DNA from: Solea solea
Lineage: Eukaryota > Chordata > Actinopteri > Pleuronectiformes > Soleidae
NCBI RefSeq assembly: GCF_958295425.1
Contig: NC_081153.1
Span: 23,045,833-23,109,832, forward strand
Length of the DNA: 64,000 nucleotides
Reading direction: 5' to 3'
In this document: piece by piece, positions 11,751-23,908 of the stretch
Position numbering within the stretch: position 1 is the stretch's first letter
How the letters are laid out: every line of letters starts with the position of its first letter
Position numbers and translations under genes: made by a program
Notes under the pieces: generated by a model
Told to the model about the DNA's origin: nothing
The model's database searches: none
Seen by the model: only the letters and a program-made list of their open reading frames with translations

Positions 11751-11795
11751 GGGGGCGGGGCCATTGTGATATTAGTCAGGAGGGAGGTATAAATA
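11751..11795 (+). promoter_or_regulatory. edn2 core promoter: GC box and TATA box
   Basis: A GGGGGCGGGGCC Sp1-type box at 11751-11762 is followed by TATAAATA at 11788-11795, placing the likely transcription start near 11820 and a 5'UTR of about 95 bases before the first ATG at 11915. Mammalian endothelin genes also use a TATA promoter. The spacing and orientation fit the gene that follows. Confidence 0.7.
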
Positions 11796-11914
11796 GACGA
11801 GCAGTATGGACACATGAACACAAGGCACCTGTTTGCTGCTCTCCAGCTGTAACACACCACAATCACCTGTGAAGAGGGACGTGTCTGCTGCTGTTTCAAC
11901 ATCTGACAGCGAGG

Positions 11915-13668
11915 ATGATGATGACGATGATGGTGGATTCCTTCATGTGCAAGATTCTGACTTTAATCCTCGTCTGCACGACTCTGCAACATGGTGAGAA
12001 ACTTTTCTTATGTTTTCTTGGGGAGATTTCTGTGAGTAAATTCCAACTGAATCCGAATATTTGACTTATATTACTCATAATACATGTATTCCCTTTGGCT
12101 TTTCATGCAATAACTCGCCAGCTATATATTGATTTTTTAATTAAATGTTTTGGGCTGTGTTTCTTACCTTAAATGCTGTTGCACACACACACCTTAAAGA
12201 GGCAATAGAGAACCATCACATTTCCCACTTATTAAATAATGTATAAAGTGCCAATTTATTTAGGGTATCTTTGCTGCATTTTTCTTTTTTTGGTTGCAAA
12301 CACACACACAGTGATCATCCTTCAGTGATCATCCATCAGTGGTGTTCTGCAGCATTAATGCTGTGCCTTAATTATAATATGATCAATTGTTTTTTCATTC
12401 TAAACACAAGCACTTTAGTCATACGGCACGAGATTAGTTGGCGCTTTTTAATCTCGGGTTCCTCTGTGTTTTTCTAGCTTGTGGACTCCCGTTATCAGAG
12501 CCAGCGGAACCACCAGCTCATACTCCTGCACATTCACAACATGTCAGGACCAAACGCTGCTCCTGTAACAGCTGGGATGATAAAGAATGCATCTACTTCT
12601 GCCACCTGGATATTATCTGGGTCAACACGCCAAGGTGAAGCTCCTTACCCTCCTTATCTTGACCACACCAACACCCAATAACCTTCAGGGATGATTTCTC
12701 TGATTTCTACATCACTCACCAGTGTTGTTTTGCTTTAAAGTAAGCTCCTTCCATATGGTCTTGGGAGCCCCTCATCTCGTCGCCACCGCTCCGCCGGCCG
12801 ATGCAAATGCCTGACACCAGCTGATAAAACCTGCTCTAGCTTCTGTCAAAACAGGTGAGTGCTCGTTCCTAACAGCGTTTTCTTTTTCCACCCATTCTTT
12901 AAAGACCTACAGGAGAGCAGGTCCTCCCCATCATCACTTACCGTCGTCTGGATTCTTAGATTGTATCAAAGTTGTTCTTCTGTGTCCCCACAGTGTCAGT
13001 CAGGTGCGACAAGCCTGAACAGAATATGTTGATATAGAGTATGAGTATCAGTGAGGAGGAAGATAGATAATGGTCGAACAGTATGAGGTTAGCACTCACC
13101 GCATTGTCTCTGAGAAATCACAGAAGCTTACCAGCAGTTGTGCTATTTTTGGAAGGTTTAGAATTCTTGTTGCATCTTTAAAGTCACGGTGGTTTTGAAA
13201 CTGCCAGAATGGATTAGTCACCATCTTTAGATCTTATCCTAGGATGTGTTTTGTAAGGTACATCCTGCATTTCTGGCTGTAAGGCATTTAGAATTCCAAA
13301 CAAATTGTTTGGAAACAAAACTAATTTTGTTTCAAGTTATGCAACAATGCAAGTCATTATTGTGAGTTTGCATAGGTTTATGAGGGTGTTTTAACTTTGT
13401 TTCTGTCCACAGTGCTCACAACCCAAGGACTGATGTCGTGGGCTCATCGGGAAAAACTGAAAACATAGATGGCAACAAATTACTTGCATATTTCAGGTAA
13501 TTGAAGAAGAATTTAGAGATCAACCTTTAAACTGAAGTGTATTAAAGTGTGTTTGACAAATCTTTCTTTTTTTCATGAAGATCTGTGGTTAAGTCCAACA
13601 TTGGCATTCTGTCATCAAAGAAGAACAAGGCTTCAGTCAAAAGGCTCAAGAGCAGAACAAGGAGATAG
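11915..13668 (+). CDS. edn2: Preproendothelin, edn2-like; five coding exons, complete
   Basis: Joined exons 11915-11993, 12478-12634, 12741-12854, 13413-13496 and 13581-13668 give 522 bases, 173 residues plus TAG. All junctions are GT-AG and stay in frame. Residues 1-26 form a signal peptide with core [12 protein letters not shown]; several in-frame ATGs precede it (11915, 11918, 11921, 11927, 11930, 11945), so the exact start is uncertain. A dibasic KR at 52-53 releases the 21-residue peptide 54-74, which has Cys at 1, 3, 11 and 15, WDDKEC in the middle and the invariant HLDIIW end. Trp at position 6 matches ET-2 rather than ET-1 or ET-3. Big-endothelin processing would use RRHR at 92-95. 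A second Cys box, [15 protein letters not shown] at 100-114, is the endothelin-like peptide. Endothelins are secreted vasoactive and developmental ligands of EDNR receptors. Human EDN2 is of similar length (178). Confidence 0.93.
12558..12620 (+). other. edn2: Mature endothelin peptide coding segment
   Basis: Twenty-one codons, preceded by AAA CGC (Lys-Arg) and ended by TGG, then VNTP into the big-endothelin extension. Compared with human ET-2 from memory, positions 4, 7 and 12 differ (Asn, Asp, Ile), while all four Cys and the receptor-binding C-terminal hexapeptide are kept. Confidence 0.93.
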
Positions 13669-15131
13669 AAGAGTGAAAGAAAAACCAGCGGAGATTAAAA
13701 GTCATGGAGAGGAGACGGCTTCAGTGTCAGCTCCAGGTGTTTGAAACAGGTCAAAGAATTGTACCAACTCTGGAGATGCAGAGATAGAAGGGTGGAGAAG
13801 ACTCAACCAGAGAAATGCTCCAGGACAGGAGGCGTGAACCTGGACTTAATGTCTGTCTAACGTGATGAGGAAGGATCTTCTAAAGCCAAATATAAAGGGA
13901 CTGACTTTGAGATTAGTGGGCCACCACATCACAGAAATATCACACTGACCAATTATTGAGCAAACCATTGCTTTGACTCATCTTTAAGGATTTCCATAAC
14001 TATGAAGACTCTATGATCTCTATAATTCCAGAGCCATATAGACTCTATATTTTCTTTTTTGAAATATGTGGGGATGTAACGGCTGATTTTCAGTTTGGGT
14101 TCCATTTGTAGTCAGAACTTGGATTTCCAACCTCACCAACCCCGACAAGGGATTACTGTTAATAACACTTCAGTCGTACACATAGTACTGGTTCATTTTT
14201 ATTAATATACAGTACATGTTGTTGTTGAACTCCCAGTTCTGACTTCTAAATTCTGATGTAAATGGAACGTAGCATAATATCCTCTGTATCAGAGCTGAGA
14301 TCTGTTCTGCCTAATGTTTATGGCAAATCAGCAAAGTAGTTTTTTTTAATGATGTTGCTTACTTGAAAACACCATCTTGACACACTGCAACACTTAAATG
14401 AAGACCAACCCTCTGTATTGACGAATCCGGAGAGCCGTTTGTGTGTTTCACCATCTAGCGTCGCCGCCATTACTGCGGTTGCACGTCGTCTGTCACTCTC
14501 TGCTGTCCTGCTCTGTTCTGCACAGTGGTCACAGTCACTTCTCCAAACCTGTGCCTGCTGCAGCGTTTTGCAGCTCAGAGTCTGGATATTCATTTAAATT
14601 GTCGCCTACTCAGTAGCACATTATGATTTTAAAAGTACCTAAGCAGATGACAATGTGATGTAAAATTACAGACTTAAGAAAAACGTATTTCACAATAACA
14701 CCACATTGAGTTCATTTACTCTTGAACTCTCTTGTACTCTTGTTCATTGTGAGATTGACGAGTGTTGATCAAAAGTTATCGTGCTGTTGGGAACAAAGTC
14801 TGGTGAACATCGTGGTCCTCTGCACGCGCAGGGAATCAATGTAGCTCGTACGGCCACAGACAGGAACTCTTCATGAGGTAAGGCTTTGTGTAGTTTGTTT
14901 AATTTGAAGTTTCCCACGGCTGTTGGAGCAGCCGAGAATTGCGCAAGTTCTTCCCGACTTCCTAGACATTGTTGTCAAAATTAATGCTGCATAAAAAGTA
15001 CAGGTAAAAGTAGAAATGTACACTTCTTATGACAGCTCCCATTCAATCACGCAAATACTGGAGGAAGATGCGCCGCAACAATGCCGGCTTGTTTACTACC
15101 GGTACTTTGCCGGATTCGTTTATAGAGGCCA

Positions 15132-15158
15132 AACACACACACACACACACACACACAC
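15132..15158. repeat. (CA)n microsatellite
   Basis: About 13 CA units in the presumed edn2 3'UTR. Confidence 0.9.
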
Positions 15159-15495
15159 CCTGACAACGAACATGGTGTATACAAGCATGGAAGCCACAGT
15201 GGGTCCAGTGTGTTGGCTCAGGTTACATAGCTCCTCTTTAATGTTTTGACTGAAGAAAGGCTGGAGGTGTTCAGTAATGTGGGTCTTGCCAAAAAAGTAG
15301 CAACTGTTTTTCTTCTTCACTTAACTTATGTCTATTAGCTCTGTATCAAGAGCGAGAGAACATTCCTCCTAAGTGCTAATTGTTTACTAGCATTGGATGT
15401 TTGCTGTTAAATGCTAAATAGCTTATTTATACCCTAACTTATTGACAGATGTATTTATATTTGTATTTGTCACAATGTTTTTCAGGAATGTGGAA

Positions 15496-15501
15496 AATAA
15501 A
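15496..15501 (+). terminator. Candidate edn2 polyadenylation signal
   Basis: AATAAA, followed by a GTGTTCTT stretch, 25-75 bases after a cluster of ATTTA pentamers. Confidence 0.4.
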
Positions 15502-15636
15502 CGTGTTCTTATAAGAGTAATTTCAGTTATTTCTTTCTCAGCAGTGATGTGACACTCAACATTTACCATTATCATCTGGTTTTGAATCCAAATTCTGTTG
15601 ATTTACAATATATTCTGTATTTTAACTCTTTTACAT

Positions 15637-16108
15637 TACATTACATGTCATTTAGCAGACGCTTTTATCCAAAGCGACTTACAATAAGTGCATTTAAACA
15701 TTTGGGTACAAATAAGAACTAGAAGTAAGTAAGAGCTTCACGTAAGCCAACCTATGAAGTGCTAGTCATAAGTGCGATGTATAATTTTTTTTTGACGTCG
15801 TCTTAGTCGAGGTAGAGTCGGGTTGGGAGCTGGGAGAGAGAATGAGTTGGGTGTCATCAGCGTAGCTGTGATAGGAAAAACCTTGAGAGACAATAACAGA
15901 ACCAAGAGAGTTGGTGTATAGAGAGAAGAGGAGAGGGCCCAAGACAGAACCCTGAGGGACCCCAGTAGCTAGAGGACAGGGTTCCGACACAGATCCTCTC
16001 CAGGTTACGCTGTATGAAGATAGGATGAGAGTAGGGTAAGTGCAGAGCCTGAGACACCTAGTTCTTGAAGGGAGGAAATAAGGATCTGGTGGTTAACTGT
16101 GTCAAACG
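15637..16108 (-). mobile_element. 5'-truncated L2-type LINE copy with intact 3' tail
   Basis: This covers the same part of reverse transcriptase as positions 1-285, including [15 protein letters not shown] and YADDTQL on the minus strand, followed by the 3' end. The tail, in plus orientation ACATTACATTACATG then TTTAGCAGACGCTTTTATCC, is the standard L2/SINE shared end. Relative to the copy at position 1 it lacks about 10 bases (near 16015) and so is frameshifted. Similarity to the first copy is very high, suggesting the family was recently active. Confidence 0.85.
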
Positions 16109-16995
16109 CATGACTGGAACATGATTGGATATTTACGACAGTGTCGACACTTTCTGCACATGCGCAGAACGGATTGAGTTTCTGGTACAGGTCGGGTAGT
16201 GACACGCACCACATAGCATAGCATACTTCTTCTTTTGCATCTTTTATTCTCTGTCTAATCTGTGGATGAAAACACTTCATCAATGGAAAACGTCGGGAAG
16301 GTCCGACGATAGAATTCACCAGTATGACATGTTCATTAATTGCAGTATTATTATTTTATTATTGTATAAAGCATTACAAACAATCATGAAAATGAGTCAT
16401 GTGCCAATACAAGTGGTGCAAGTAGCAAATGATAAACTAGGTAAGTAAAATCCATTTGCTCAGCCCAGTTTGACAAATGTTCAACATTTATTTTCAAATC
16501 ACATTTTGATTACTTTTCAGAAACAGCAGCAGTAATGACGAACATTTCAAAACACATTTGCAGAAAAAGTGGGACACGATGTGAACCTTTATCAAACAGA
16601 CAAAGAAATGTTCTCCTCAATAACAACACTGTGATTAATTCAGGTTGCATTTCTTGATGCAATGATTTTACAAAGTACTCCAGAGCTCATGTTGAGTACC
16701 TTAATCACAATTAGATCACAATCACAGAGTTAGTGTTAAAAAGAACATCCTGGTGTGCTTTCATTGAAAGGATGTTCCAACGCTATGAGGAAGAGAACAT
16801 TATCTTTTCCTCATCTTAACCAGGTGCTTTTTGTTCTTAAATCTAACCACAATCATTACTAGGAAATAGTTATCATCACCCTTATTTTCTCATTTCAGCC
16901 AAAACACCACAGTAGTGAAGACTCTATCACACTGATATGGAAGTGTATTCCTGCTGTGGCAGAAACATGAAAATGAACGCTACAATGTCTTATTA

Positions 16996-17068
16996 TTATA
17001 ATAACAACAACAACAACAATAATAACAACAACAATAATAATAATGATAATAATAATAGTAATAATAAA
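16996..17068. repeat. (AAT/AAC)n microsatellite
   Basis: Interspersed AAT and AAC triplets. Confidence 0.9.
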
Positions 17069-18884
17069 CTTTTCATAATGAATGTGACTTCCTCTTTTGC
17101 CAGTGCTAAATCCATACTATGGATGTCAAAAATACTCTCTAATTTAAAATAATAACAATAATAATACTACTAATAATAAATATATGCATATACTTGCCCT
17201 CCAAAGTTTATATTTACGATCTACAATCTTTATTCACATAATACCAAGCTGCATATCTAGATATAAGACAATATTTATAAAAATGTTGCAGATTAACAAG
17301 CACTGCATGAATGCCACTGTCCATCAAACCCTGATCAGCCTGCGTCAGCCTGAGTGTGCGCAAACAAAAAGGGGGCTTGTGTTTCTGGTTTGAAGCTGTG
17401 CTTCATATTTGACCAAGTGAACACAGACTTCCAGAGAATGAAAAGTGTGTTTACTACACATGTACTCTTCCTTTGTCTGCAGGGTAAGGGGAACGTGTGC
17501 TGCTTATCTCCTCATGGCGGCTCGTCTGTCCTCACGTCGCTCCATAAGCTGATGTTTACTTTAGATATAGGCTCAGAAAATGTTTATGGGACAGGATGTT
17601 GGAGACTGTTGGCCGTCTAGTATCTGCAGGACGTCCTCAGTCACAGGTCAAACATCGACGGAATGACAGATAGTGACACAGGCCTTAAAACAGTTCAGTG
17701 TCAATTGCAGTTGAGGGTAATGTATAGATTGCTTGGATTTGTGTGACATAAATGGAGACGGTGATGTGTGTTGGACAAGGTTCGAGGAAATGCATGAACC
17801 ATAAGACAACATGCACCTGTGTCCTCATTATCTCACATGATGACTTCCTGGTTATTTACCCTGATGTCAGTATGAACTCTCGGACCCCCCACTGTGCTGA
17901 GTAAAGAGTGTGGAATGAAAACAGGATGCTTTTTCTGCATTCCTGCCAAATTCCTCCAGCGCAGCAGAGGAAAAGAAAGACAGGAAAAACAGCAGCATGT
18001 CTGCTGTGATACGGGCTGGATGGAGGATTGAGATAATTGCAGCCTTAATCACACCGTTGTCATAACATTAGATGCATTGTTTCTCTCTGTTTCGCTGGTT
18101 TATTCGATGTTGGTGCCCTGACTGTTTTTCTCTCCAAGATACTGGCTGATGGTAAATCATGATAATGTGGATGTAACTTTTTGTGAAAGTGTCATTGTGA
18201 AGCTCCAGTGTGTGAAGTGCAACAACTCAAGTTTTGTGACTTTCTTCAGCGACGCAATAAACTGATTCAGTGACTATGCAGGAAGTGTGTGTGTGTGAGG
18301 ACAAATTTCAAAGGTCTCAAAGTCTGTTGTGTTAATATCATAAACGATTGGCAAAGATACAGTACACTGCAAACACAGCCCTACTAGGAATAAGTAAAAC
18401 ATTCTTAAATTATATTAAATTTTCTTTTTTTATATTTTCATATATATTCATATTCATATTTCTTACATTATTTTAAAAGGACTATGGTTAATGTTACCTG
18501 TCTTTTGTGTTGGAAGGTGATGCTGAGGGCAGATATCTGAGGAAATATCTTGACTTAAATTAGCATATATTTCCTTTTCAACATAAACATAAACTGCAGT
18601 ATAATTCCTATATGTATGTATGTGACACAAATGTATAATGGGTATATACGCATATAATGTTATCTAAATATATTGAAAATGAAAAAGTTAAATGAAATTA
18701 AGTTATCATTAAATTTGAAAAAAAAAATACATTCATGGTTTTGCTAATAAAATAAAGGAAGTCTCCTCTATTGATGGAATCAACATTAAAAAGGTATCTG
18801 AGGATGAAACATATATAATATCATATGTTCAAAGAATTGTGTTTATGTTTATGTTTATTTTGAACAAAGTCAAGTATGTTTTAG

Positions 18885-19078
18885 ATTGTAACACAATGAG
18901 AATGTTGTCCTGTTCACTTCTATTGCCTTATATTAGTTATTGTGTTGACGTGTGGGTTAACACATAAGAAATATAATGCCATTGTTTTTATTGTAGAAAA
19001 GAGAAGTTAGAATCATTTACAGCGACTTTGGGTTTCGTGAAAGGCGCTCTATAAATCTAAGTTATCATTATTATTTAT
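18885..19078 (+). mobile_element. Degraded LINE 3' end
   Basis: Translated pieces LPYISYCVDVW and, after a frameshift, KR-VRII resemble the conserved LINE reverse-transcriptase C-terminal region. They are followed by GGGTTTCGTGAAAGGCGCTC and an ATTATTATT-type tail. A similar tail occurs at 31190-31240. Confidence 0.5.
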
Positions 19079-19710
19079 TATTTATAAAGTTGAATTTAGA
19101 GAACATACCAACACGTTATTAAAGTGATTTTATTAAGTTATGGTTATTAAAACCTAAAGACATAATAGAACTGCAGACATGATTAATGTTCACAGCTTCT
19201 CTACGTTCACCTTGAGAAGATTTGTACAAATGATCACAAACTTGAATTATAAGATTTGATTTTATACACCGCACTTGTAATTTTAGAAAATTTGTGACAT
19301 TGTTTGTGTACTTTTAAAAACTCTTGTCACACCCACTGTTTTTGTGCTGTTGCAAATGTTCCAGTCCAAAGCGGCTGCGATTACTGTAAGAATCGGTGTC
19401 TGACACATTCCTGTTCTTCCTGGGTTTGTTTGTGGGGAACCAGAGCCGCTCAGGGACAGACTGGCCTATCAGCACCACTGCTCCAAACACGCTGGCTGAT
19501 ACCAAAACATGAAGTCTAGCCATGACCGAGCAGCCAGGACCAGGAAGGAAGCCGACTCAGCCGGGACAGGAGGTGCAGTTGTTTCACTGTAGGTATTTTT
19601 CCAGTCCATTATTGCAACTTCAAAGTAAATAAACACTGACATAGATGTTTTGGATAGCAGACATTCCTGGATGCTTCCTCACTGAGTTCGAAGGTGACAC
19701 TCATTAAACA

Positions 19711-19732
19711 GCAGCAGCAGCAGCAGCAGCAC
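19711..19732. repeat. (CAG)n microsatellite
   Basis: Seven CAG units, noncoding here. Confidence 0.85.
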
Positions 19733-20274
19733 GTTAATCATTTAAAGGCCAAAACTGTTAGACAGCATGGCTACATCATGAATATGTAAGAGTATATGCA
19801 GTCCATATTTCCTTGGCCTCAGATGACCAGCCATTCCTCCCCCAGCTGTTAAGACACCACCTCACACTAACATGCCTGCACTGGATGACATTCTTCACAT
19901 TTTGGTCTCGATGGTCATCGCAGCCGGTGTGTGCAGGCACACGTACACCAGATACAGTGATACCTGCTCACAATGCATCCACGTCCCGCACAGTGACAGT
20001 GTAAACAGTCTGTAACATTCTGTAAACGGCTGGTGTCCTCCCTGCCATGAGGCAGATTGAGATCTTAATTTGCCATTCATAGACCTGATGATGTCCATCT
20101 GCTATCTCAGTAAAGATGGGGCAGGAGAATACGTGATAAGCCATGGCAGACCAGTGTGAATGAGGGCAAGGGGACAGTGTAATATGCACGTCCTCCAGTA
20201 CCTGATGGACCTGTGGCTGCAGCATGAACATTCAGTACAGTGTCGGCAGTATGTGCATTCCCAGTTGTTTGTGT

Positions 20275-20580
20275 TTTATCCTCCACACAAGGGCCCTGGG
20301 AACTGGAGCCAATCCCAGCTGACATAGGGCGAAATGCAGAGTACACCCTGGACAGGTTTCCAGCCCATCACTGAGCAAACACACAGAGACATAAAACCAT
20401 TCACACCTATCCTACCAATCCCACATGTTCTGCATGGTTTTTGACTGTGAGAGGAAGCCGTAGTATCTGGAGAAAACCCTCATGCAAGCTCCACACAGAT
20501 GGGTCCTAGGTCCAACCAGTTGCCTTCTTGCTATGGAACAACAGAGCTACCCACTACTCCACCACCGTGTGGTTGTGTCA
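20275..20580 (-). mobile_element. V-SINE (DANA/mermaid-like), diverged
   Basis: In plus orientation it shows the complement of the V-SINE body: GGAGCCAATCCCAGCTGACA, TACACCCTGGACAGGTTTCC, TGACTGTGAGAGGAAGCCG, then the complement of the tRNA-like head ending CTACCCACTACTCCACCACC. The order is that of a reverse-oriented full-length element. Confidence 0.7.
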
Positions 20581-20721
20581 TTGACTGTACAGTATATAAA
20601 TAATGGCTGACTTCCTAACCAACTAAAAACTGTATGCTCTTGAAAGGTCAACTATGGCACTTCTCGACTCTACTGGATTCTAATCAGGCACAACGTTTTC
20701 CATTATTCCATAGTATTATAT

Positions 20722-20723
20722 GT

Positions 20724-20766
<43 letters not shown>
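20722..20766. repeat. (TA)n microsatellite
   Basis: About 20 TA units. Confidence 0.9.
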
Positions 20767-20769
<3 letters not shown>

Positions 20770-20939
20770 GTATAAAATAAAATATATCCACTCCACTGTT
20801 CTGTCTTCATTGACAGGGAGCCTGTGGAGCAAACGCTCACTGAACTGTTCTCAACCGATAATATGCTCAGCAGCTCCGACGTTGTTCTTCTTCTGCGGTT
20901 CAATGTACGCGACCGAATGTGCCCGGACTAGTGCTCGCA

Positions 20940-21150
20940 CCAGGAGGAGCTGCTGTTCAAAGGAGTGGTGAGACCTGATAGTTACGTCACTAACAAACGC
21001 TGGTTCTGATTCGCTTCGGAGAGATCAGGAAAACAATCAAACCCTGCGTTCTCAGCAGTGGCTGTTCTGAAACTTTAGGGCTTCATAAACGAGGTAATGA
21101 CGCAGATACACACCCAAGCTTCCGGTCTTTGGCCGCTTTAAATATTAAAC
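20940..21150. repeat. Dispersed repeat with GAGGTAATGACGCAGATAC block, copy 1
   Basis: Shares the segment 21060-21150 with 25943-26050: CTGTTCTGAAACTTTAGGG, TTCATAAACGAGGTAATGAC and CTTCCGGTCT appear in the same order. Probably a non-autonomous DNA transposon; the ends are not defined. Confidence 0.55.
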
Positions 21151-21597
21151 AGTGTCGGTAAAATGCAGGTGAATGCTATTCTCTGCCGTGTTGTGAATAT
21201 GGAATTACATTGTTGTTTTTGTCAAAACTCAATTCCCACATAATTTCCTGTGCCAGTTAAAAAGCAAATAACATGATGGTGTTGTTTTTCCATAATCATG
21301 ATCAATTAATGCTAAAAAGTTTCTGATTCCAGTTTTAAGTTGAAGTTTCAGGAATTTAACCTTTTTGAGTGTGAAGGTTTGTGCCCAATTTGAAGATATT
21401 TCTGGATTATAACCGACTGAGGCCACGTGAGAAAATCTCCACCTGAATGTTGGTGAAAATGTATCATCTCTTCTTTCATCATGTATCATATGAACAGCAA
21501 ACTTTATAGAAAAATGTAGTTAGTATTCATTTATTAATTAGTATTACCTGGAGATCTCTAGTAATATGTAATAATTGCAGAGGATACCTGTGATGTT

Positions 21598-21905
21598 GGG
21601 GCCACACGGTGGTGTAGTGGTTAGCACTCTCGCCTTGCAGCGAGAAGACCCGGGTTCGAGCCGGAACAAGGGCCTTTCTGCATGGAGTTTGCATATTCTC
21701 CTCCCTGTGTGTGCGTGGGTTCTCGCCGGGTTCTCCGGCTTCCTCCCACAGTCCAAAAACATGCAATGTGGGGATTAGGTAAATTGGACACTCTAAATTG
21801 ACCATAGGAGTGAGTGTGAGAGTGAATGGTTGTATGTCTCTATCTGTGTGTGGCCCTGCGATGGACTGGCTAGTGGAGGATAAAGCGGTAGATGATGACT
21901 GAATG
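21598..21905 (+). mobile_element. Full-length V-SINE (DANA/mermaid-like) with 12-bp target duplication
   Basis: The tRNA-like head carries an A box (GTGGTTAGCACTC) and a B box (GGGTTCGAGCC). The conserved body GGAGTTTGCATATTCTC, TCCTCCCACAGTCCAAAAAC and TGGACACTCTAAATTGACCA follows, then a GATAAAGCGGTAGATGATGA end. It is flanked by an exact 12-bp repeat, ACCTGTGATGTT, at 21586-21597 and 21906-21917. This is a retroposed SINE inserted by a partner LINE, not a functional tRNA gene. Confidence 0.9.
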
Positions 21906-22340
21906 ACCTGTGATGTTAATCCTCCTGGGCAACTTGTCCATGTCCATAATTTGTAAAATAAAATTTTTATTTTTTAATCTTTGTATCCCCATGCTCACAT
22001 GAAAACAATAATATATACCCTATCATGTCGTGTGTATGCCCTGACACACTTGAAGTGGCTGCTCTAACATTAATATGTGTCCCTTATTTAAAATGATTTC
22101 ACATACTGTAACATGAGTCATGTCTTGGTAATGCCACTGCTCGTGTCTTCTACACAGACAGAGCTCTGCATGAGGAAATAAGTGGTTTCCATTCCCGTCT
22201 GCACATGTAGGTCATACAATAAGAATTCCTACCACCATTCTTCTCCATGTGCGGTGTCCACTTGTTTATTAAGCACTTCTACATTCACTCTGACCATTAT
22301 GTGGGCCATTAATCTTTTACACCAGCCAACCACAGTCATC

Positions 22341-22962
22341 CAGTAATAATAATAATAATAATAAGACATTTAATTTAAAAGCACCTTTCAGGTCACTCAA
22401 GGACACTTTACAAACAAGATGAATTAAAATCACACAATTTCGTAAAAAAAACAAAAAAGGAGCACATAAAATCAACACAATAACTTTGAGGAAGTGGTGG
22501 TGATAGCAGGGGGGCTTAGAGGGAGTAGGCGGTCCGGAACAGGTGAGTTTTCAGTCGTGATTTAAAGAGGTGGAGAGAGTCACAGTTACGGAGGTCAGGT
22601 GGTAGTGAGTTCCAGAGCTGAGGAGCAGAGTGGCTGAAGGCTCTGCCCCCCAAAGTGCTGAGGCGGGCAGGGGGCACAGAGAGGTGGATGGAGGAGGAGG
22701 ATCTGAGGGAAAGAGTTGGGATGATGATGTGCAGGAGATCAGACAGGTAGGGAGGGGCAAGGTTGTGGATGGCCATGTCAGGTACAGGAGGAGTTTGTAG
22801 TTGATGCGGTGTTTGACAGGGAGCCAGTGGAGGTGCTGGAGGACGGGGGTGATGTGGTGGTGTGAGGGGGTCTTTGTACAGGCGGCTGAGTTTTGGACCA
22901 GTTGCAGTTTATGCAGTACTGTGTCATTGCAGTGCAGTGTTTCTGTTCCCTAATCACACTAA
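22341..22962 (-). mobile_element. LINE ORF2 C-terminus and 3' end
   Basis: On the minus strand, the LTPVLQ-type block HHITPVLQHLHWLPVKHRI at about 22860-22800 leads to AIHNLAPPYLSDLL and then RAFSHSAPQLWNSLPPDLR and FKSRLKTHLFRTAYSL, ending at a stop near 22516. This is the classic C-terminal tail of LINE ORF2 proteins. The 3' end then reaches an (AAT)n tail at 22343-22362. A frame break lies near 22778. 5' truncation explains the missing reverse transcriptase. Confidence 0.8.
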
Positions 22963-23879
22963 CCATCTACAGGGCAATGCTTGTTTGATTTTCTGGAGAC
23001 GCTCGCTCCCCTGCAGGCCTCACCCTCCTCATCTAACAAAGCCATGCTTGTTTGTCCAGTGCAGTAAAATGAACCATTGCACCTTTTCCTGGAAAATGTC
23101 TGTCTTTGTCAAGAGATGCTAAAAGTAAACCTCCCTTTCTGAGAAGGTCAAATAGAAGTGATTGTCGAAACAAAAATAGACCTGTTGGTAAAGATGCTTT
23201 GATTCTTTAAACTTCAGATAAACTATTCGATTCCAGTCATACCTACAGAATCTGTCAAGGTGGAACCAAGAGAGTGTGGAATTCCCTCTGCTATCACCTC
23301 CGTCTGAGGAATGCTGTTTGACATGTGACGAAGATGCATGTTATTTCTGACGGATGCAGGGAGCAAAACACTGAAAAGCACTTTAATGGCAGCAGGAGGT
23401 AGAACGTGGATTATTCATTAATCAGTGACTAAGGCTATTAAAATAAGGTGTGCTGGTGAAACAAGTCTGTGACATTTTGCTTTCTCTTGAAATCCAATCA
23501 GTCGACATCTGTGGATTTTACTTTAACAACTTCAGAGTCATTGTGATGGTTTAATGTCTTGCTGTGGGAGATTGGTGGCTGTTTCCTCTCCACCTACTGT
23601 TTGTGAGTGGAAAACCAAACTTGCAAGATCAGCGCCACCGAGTCCTCAGAATCATTAAGTCTCACCTCCTTATTCTCACTAAGTCTCATGAGAAACATGA
23701 TATGCTTCAAGGCAACGATAGTGTTCATTTAAACGTTCATTATGGCACAGTCCGTGAAAAAGAAGCAGAGAAAATCATCCACGCAAGATGGCTCCATGGC
23801 TTGTGTTTGCCGGCTCCATTTATATCAAATGCACATGTCCAGGAGAAGGCGGGAGTGTCAGCGACTTACATTAAATGAA

Positions 23880-23908
23880 AGGACATGTGATGTAATGTAA
23901 TGTAATGG
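23880..23908. repeat. (TGTAA)n pentamer run
   Basis: Four units like the tail of the L2/SINE family (compare 28681-28702) but without a recognisable SINE body; possibly a remnant. Confidence 0.4.

Larger units (their letters stand above)
13669..15520 (+). other. Probable edn2 3'UTR
   Basis: No exon-like coding sequence is seen after the TAG. The region contains a (CA)n run at 15132-15158 and ends in an AU-rich segment (15421-15470) with ATTTA pentamers just before AATAAA at 15496. AU-rich destabilising elements are known in mammalian endothelin-1 mRNA. The extent is inferred. Confidence 0.4.

Noticed and set aside
16937..17152. Frame with a long asparagine run
   Set aside because: Translation of an AAT/AAC microsatellite.
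21598..21680. tRNA gene suggested by clear A and B boxes
   Set aside because: It is the head of a full-length V-SINE with a target duplication; the body follows directly and no mature tRNA fold ends in the expected place.
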